A stretch of 64,000 nucleotides of DNA from the NCBI RefSeq assembly GCF_040361435.1, contig NZ_APNL01000006.1, positions 1 through 64,000 of the forward strand, written 5' to 3'. The position numbers and the translations under genes are program-made. This stretch comes from Salinisphaera sp002433465 (lineage in GTDB: Bacteria > Pseudomonadota > Gammaproteobacteria > Nevskiales > Salinisphaeraceae). Shown one piece after another: positions 60,705-64,000 of the stretch (the stretch's first letter is position 1; each line of letters starts with the position of its first letter). The notes below the pieces were generated by a model, which was not told the origin of the DNA, did no database searches, and was given only the letters and a program-made list of their open reading frames with translations.

Positions 60705-61502
60705 ATGAGAGCGATACGGTGTCTGCAAAAACTTGCGATCGGGTGGGTGTTGGCAATGGCACTCGGTGCGGTGGCGCCTGCCGCCCTGGCGGACAGCGAC
60801 TCGGTGATGGTCTTCGCTGCCGCCAGCCTCAAGAATGCGATGGACGAAGTGGTGGGCAACTACGAACGTCACAACCCCACCCGCGTACGGGTCAGCTATG
60901 CCGGCAGCTCGACGCTCGCTCGCCAGATCGAGCAGGGCGCGCCAGCGGATGTTTTTGTATCCGCCAATCAGAACTGGATGGATCGGCTCGAGACACGTGA
61001 CATGATTCGTGCCTCGTCGCGCTTCGACCTGCTGCGCAATACGCTGGTGCTGGTGGCGCCCGCGAACAGCGATAACCGCATCGCGCTCGATCGGCCCGGC
61101 GAGCTACGGTCTGTGCTCGGCGACGACGGCTATCTGGCCATGGCCAATACCGATGCAGTGCCGGCCGGTATCTATGGTCGTCAGTCGTTGCAACGGCTGG
61201 GTCTGTGGCCCGGCTTGCAGGGCCGTATCGCCCAGGCCGAGGACGTACGCGCCGCGCTTGCCCTGGTCGCGCGCGGCGAGGCGCCGCTGGGCGTGGTGTA
61301 CGCCAGCGACGCGGTTGCCGAGAAGAAAGTCCGGGTGGTGGCAAAATTCGCTGCCGACAGCCACGACCCGATCGTCTATCCGGCGGCCCTGCGGGCCGGT
61401 GTCGATAACCCGGCCGCCGAGCAGCTGTTGGCTTACATGCGCAGTGATGCGGCACGCGCCGTGTTCAAGCGCTGGGGATTCGCAGTCGTCGCCCACGACT
61501 GA
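60705..61502 (+). CDS. modA: Molybdate-binding periplasmic protein
   Basis: 265 aa. A signal peptide ends APAALAD (about residue 29). MVFAAASLKNAMDEV, then YAGSSTLARQIEQGAPADVFVSAN (cited: AGSSTLARQI) are the oxyanion-binding loops of ModA, and AEDVRAALALVARGEAPLGVVYASDA (cited: VRAALALVARGEA) closes the site. ATG at 60705 follows AAGGA. It feeds molybdate to ModBC; the assimilatory nitrate reductase at the other end of the window needs it. Confidence 0.93.
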   Translation: MRAIRCLQKLAIGWVLAMALGAVAPAALADSDSVMVFAAASLKNAMDEVVGNYERHNPTRVRVSYAGSSTLARQIEQGAPADVFVSANQNWMDRLETRDMIRASSRFDLLRNTLVLVAPANSDNRIALDRPGELRSVLGDDGYLAMANTDAVPAGIYGRQSLQRLGLWPGLQGRIAQAEDVRAALALVARGEAPLGVVYASDAVAEKKVRVVAKFAADSHDPIVYPAALRAGVDNPAAEQLLAYMRSDAARAVFKRWGFAVVAHD

Positions 61503-61510
61503 AGCGCATC

Positions 61511-62200
61511 ATGTTCGATCCCGCCATGCTCGAGGTCCTGTCGCTGAGTTTGTGGGTGGCCACGGCGGCCGTGCTGTTCAGCCTGCCGCTGGCGTTGTGG
61601 GTGGCCTGGTTTCTGGCCCGCTCGCGCTGGCGCGGCAAGATGGTGGTCGATGCGCTCGTGCATCTGCCCCTGATCCTGCCGCCTGTGGTTACCGGCTATC
61701 TGTTGCTGATCGGTCTGGGCCGCAACAGCCTCGTGGGCGGCTGGCTGGCCGATACCTTCGGGCTGGTGTTCGCCTTTCGCTGGACCGGCGCGGCGCTGGC
61801 CGGCGCGATCATGGGGTTTCCGCTGCTCGTTCGCCCGATCCGCCTGTCGCTGGAAGCCATCGATACGCGCGTGGAGTCCGCGGCGGCCACGCTGGGCGCA
61901 TCGCCGCTGTGGGTGGCGCTGACCGTGACCTTGCCGCTGGCCCTGCCGGGGGTGATCGCGGGGCTGGTGCTGGCGTTTGCCCGCGCCCTGGGCGAGTTCG
62001 GCGCGACCATCACCTTCGCCTCCAATATCCCGGGCGAAACCCGCACCCTGCCGATCGCGATCTATACCTTCATCCAGGTACCTGGCGGGGAAGGCCGGGC
62101 GGCCCAGCTCATTCTCGTGTCGATAGCGGTATCGCTGGCGGCGCTGGTGGTTTCCGAGCTGATCGCCCGCCGGGTGAAACGATTACAGGCGATTGCCTGA
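61511..62200 (+). CDS. modB: Molybdate ABC permease
   Basis: 229 aa, five to six helices. LIGLGRNSLVGGWL and the coupling EAA loop LEAIDTRVESAAATLGASPLW are clear, then RALGEFGATITFASNIPGET, the ModB hallmark (cited: ALGEFGATITFA). ATG at 61511, 8 bp after modA, weak ribosome site. Stop overlaps the modC ATG (ATGA). Confidence 0.93.
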   Translation: MFDPAMLEVLSLSLWVATAAVLFSLPLALWVAWFLARSRWRGKMVVDALVHLPLILPPVVTGYLLLIGLGRNSLVGGWLADTFGLVFAFRWTGAALAGAIMGFPLLVRPIRLSLEAIDTRVESAAATLGASPLWVALTVTLPLALPGVIAGLVLAFARALGEFGATITFASNIPGETRTLPIAIYTFIQVPGGEGRAAQLILVSIAVSLAALVVSELIARRVKRLQAIA

Positions 62201-63300
62201 TGCTGTCGATCGATATCGCACATCGCCAGGGCGATTTCTCGCTTGAATGCGCCTTCGACAGCGATGCCCGCGTGACCGGTCTGTTCGGGCCCTCGGGCGC
62301 GGGCAAGAGCACTCTGTTACGTATCATTGCCGGGCTGGTGCGGCCCGACCGGGGCCGAGTGGAACTGGCCGGGCGCTGCGTATTCGATAGCCGGGCCGGG
62401 GTGCACGTGCCGGCGCACAGGCGTCGTATTGGCTACGTGTTCCAGCGCGCGCGCCTGTTCGCGCATCTGAACGTACGCCACAACCTGGGCTACGGGGCCT
62501 GGTTCGCCCGCGAAAAACCGGGTCGTGCGCGTTTCCGGCAGGTGGTCGACATGCTCGATATCGGGCCGCTGCTCAATCGCCGCGTTACCGGCTTGTCCGG
62601 GGGCGAACAGCAACGGGTGGCCATCGGTCGGGCATTATTATCGAACCCCGCCATGCTGCTGCTGGACGAACCCCTGGCTTCGCTGGACGTTGCACGGCGC
62701 CAGGAAGTGCTGCCGTATATCGAACGTCTGAGCGCGGAGTCCGAGCTGCCGATCGTGTTCGTGAGCCATCAGCTGGACGAATTGCTGCGCCTGGCCAATC
62801 GGCGGGTTGTGGCCGTTCGCGACGGCCGGGTGACGTTCAGCGGTCCGACCGCCGAGTTTCTGGCACAGCCGTCGCTGCTGGGCGCTGAGCAGGCCGGGGA
62901 TGCCGGGGTGTTGTTGCGCGGTAAAATCATCGCGCATTGGTCCGGTGACGGGCTGACCGAGATCGCCTGCGGTCGGCAATCTTTGTTCGTGCCGCATGTG
63001 GCGCATCCGGCGGGGTCTGCGATTACCCTGCACGTACGGGCACGCGACGTCATGCTGGCGTGCCAGCGCCCGCAGGATATCAGCGCCTTGAACGTGCTCG
63101 AAGCCCGTATCGAACAGCTCGTCGCCGACGGCGACTATGCAGTGAATGTCCATATGCGGGTGGGCGAGCAACCGCTGGAAGCCCGTATCACCCGGCGCTC
63201 GGCCGAGTCGCTGGTCCTTGTCCCCGGCCAGACCATCCATGCCGTGGTCAAGAGTCTGGCCCTGGCTGAACAGGCGTGGGAGCGGCTGGGCGGACTCTAA
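62200..63300 (+). CDS. modC: Molybdate ABC ATPase with TOBE domain
   Basis: 366 aa. ATPase domain: Walker A GPSGAGKST, Q-loop YVFQRARLFAHLNV, signature LSGGEQQRVAIGRAL, Walker B MLLLDEPLASLD, switch His in VSHQLDE. The C-terminal 75 residues are a Mop/TOBE domain (LNVLEARIEQLVADGDYAVNV, cited in part) that binds molybdate and regulates the transporter. ATG at 62200 overlaps the modB stop. Confidence 0.94.
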   Translation: MLSIDIAHRQGDFSLECAFDSDARVTGLFGPSGAGKSTLLRIIAGLVRPDRGRVELAGRCVFDSRAGVHVPAHRRRIGYVFQRARLFAHLNVRHNLGYGAWFAREKPGRARFRQVVDMLDIGPLLNRRVTGLSGGEQQRVAIGRALLSNPAMLLLDEPLASLDVARRQEVLPYIERLSAESELPIVFVSHQLDELLRLANRRVVAVRDGRVTFSGPTAEFLAQPSLLGAEQAGDAGVLLRGKIIAHWSGDGLTEIACGRQSLFVPHVAHPAGSAITLHVRARDVMLACQRPQDISALNVLEARIEQLVADGDYAVNVHMRVGEQPLEARITRRSAESLVLVPGQTIHAVVKSLALAEQAWERLGGL

Positions 63301-63359
63301 TGCGCAGCAACCGCAGGCGCCGGGGTGGCGGGTTCCTGGCCGCGCCGTGTCAGTCGATC

Positions 63360-64000
63360 TCAGCCGGCGTGAGCGGCGAAGCGCTGATGGATTTCCAGCA
63401 CATGAACGATACTGGGTAGCAGCGCGGCCAGCGTTTCCTGTGCGCCTGAGCGGCTGCCCGGGAAGGTCAGCACGAGCGAATTGCCGGCAAAGCCGGATAC
63501 GCCGCGCGAGAGCACCGCATAGGGGGTACGCCGCTGGCCGAAGGCGCGCGCGGCTTCCATCAGCCCCGGCATGGGCGTGGTCAACAACGGTTCGACCGCT
63601 TCCACCACCCGGTCCTTCGGGCCGATGCCGGTGCCACCGACGGTGACGATCAGCTGGGCGTCGGCTGCGATCGCGGCGTCGAGCGCTTTGCGGACCTGTG
63701 TTTCATCGTCGTGCAGCAGCTGATAGTCGACCGGCGCGAAGCCGGCTTTCTCCAGGCCTTCGAGCACATGGCGACCGGCGGTATCCGGTTTGTGGCCGTC
63801 GGCCACCGGGTCCGAGACCATCAGTACGGTCGCCGACAACGGTTTTTTGAGCGTTCGCGTGAAGTGGCTCTTGCCACCGGTCTTGTCGAGCAGCCGCGTT
63901 TCGCCAATGGCCAGCTCTTCGGCCTCGGCATAGGGCTTGAGCATGTCGTAAAGCGTAAGCGCGGCCATGCTGGCGGCAGTGAGGGCTTCCATTTCGACAC
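63360..64000 (-). CDS. Bifunctional MoaC/MoaB molybdopterin biosynthesis protein (5' part beyond window)
   Basis: Partial; the frame runs off the right edge. The first visible residues VEMEALTAASMAALTLYDMLK (cited: MEALTAASMAALTLYDM) are the end of MoaC, cyclic pyranopterin phosphate synthase. A linker follows, then a MoaB/MogA domain with TVGGTGIGPKDR and VLSRGVSGFAGNSLVLTFPGSRSG (cited: SRGVSGFAGNSLVLT), which adenylylates molybdopterin or inserts Mo. This MoaC-MoaB fusion is known in several bacteria. It converges with modC, 59 bp apart, giving a molybdate uptake plus cofactor block. Confidence 0.88.
   Translation of the reverse strand, partial: VEMEALTAASMAALTLYDMLKPYAEAEELAIGETRLLDKTGGKSHFTRTLKKPLSATVLMVSDPVADGHKPDTAGRHVLEGLEKAGFAPVDYQLLHDDETQVRKALDAAIAADAQLIVTVGGTGIGPKDRVVEAVEPLLTTPMPGLMEAARAFGQRRTPYAVLSRGVSGFAGNSLVLTFPGSRSGAQETLAALLPSIVHVLEIHQRFAAHAG

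Noticed and set aside
1..64000. CRISPR array, phage or integrative element core, restriction system
   Set aside because: No regularly spaced direct repeats, cas, integrase, phage structural or restriction genes were seen.

Overview
The window is 64 kb of GC-rich, gene-dense DNA from a free-living proteobacterium, probably a gammaproteobacterium. The gene content (NasT/NasS-controlled nitrate assimilation, hydroxamate siderophore, PHA-synthase-like hydrolase, RegB/RegA-type redox sensor) would suit a marine or saline genus such as Salinisphaera. That placement is inference from gene content only; there is no rRNA or tRNA here to test it.

Layout. 1-11.7 kb: nitrate assimilation (ANTAR antiterminator NasT, an attenuator leader, nitrate sensor NasS, NarK-type transporter, NADH/FAD subunit, Mo nitrate reductase, sirohaem nitrite reductase and an unusual Fe-S/FNR flavoprotein), then a PHP phosphoesterase. 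12.5-13.4 kb: a gene-free block of nested palindromes. 13.5-25.3 kb: housekeeping and catabolic genes (aldo/keto reductase, PhaC-like hydrolase, flavoprotein dehydrogenase, RlpA-like lipoprotein, HAD phosphatase, thioesterase, a 1268-aa lipoprotein, SDR), interrupted by a 273-bp MITE-like element between two convergent stop codons. 25.4-33.3 kb: a Fur box, a TonB receptor and a four-gene desferrioxamine-type siderophore operon. 33.3-37.6 kb: small metabolic genes. 37.7-38.9 kb: a RES-Xre toxin-antitoxin pair. 39-44.6 kb: a second TonB receptor with a PepSY membrane protein, converging on a RegB/RegA two-component system; matching palindromes lie upstream of both units. 44.6-47.3 kb: EamA and ABC exporters. 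47.5-52.9 kb: an aldehyde dehydrogenase remnant and a Liv-type ABC uptake operon. 53.1-57.9 kb: a divergent TetR-led acyl-CoA catabolic operon. 58-64 kb: a cytosine-type permease, a secreted Met/Ser-rich protein, modABC and the 3' part of a moaC-moaB fusion.

How it fits together. The nitrate block has two GG-N10-GC sigma54 promoters and a TGCAC-N7-GTGCA NtrC-type enhancer. Its leader contains a hexaloop hairpin whose 3' arm is also the 5' arm of an intrinsic terminator, so nitrogen limitation (NtrC) and nitrate (NasS-NasT) would both gate expression. ModABC and MoaCB at the other end supply molybdate and molybdopterin needed by the nitrate reductase. Iron uptake is split between a Fur-box unit and a second receptor unit whose visible operator is RegA-like. 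The clearest structural curiosities are the ANTAR leader, the MITE whose target duplication supplies both flanking stop codons, and the paired RegA-like boxes.
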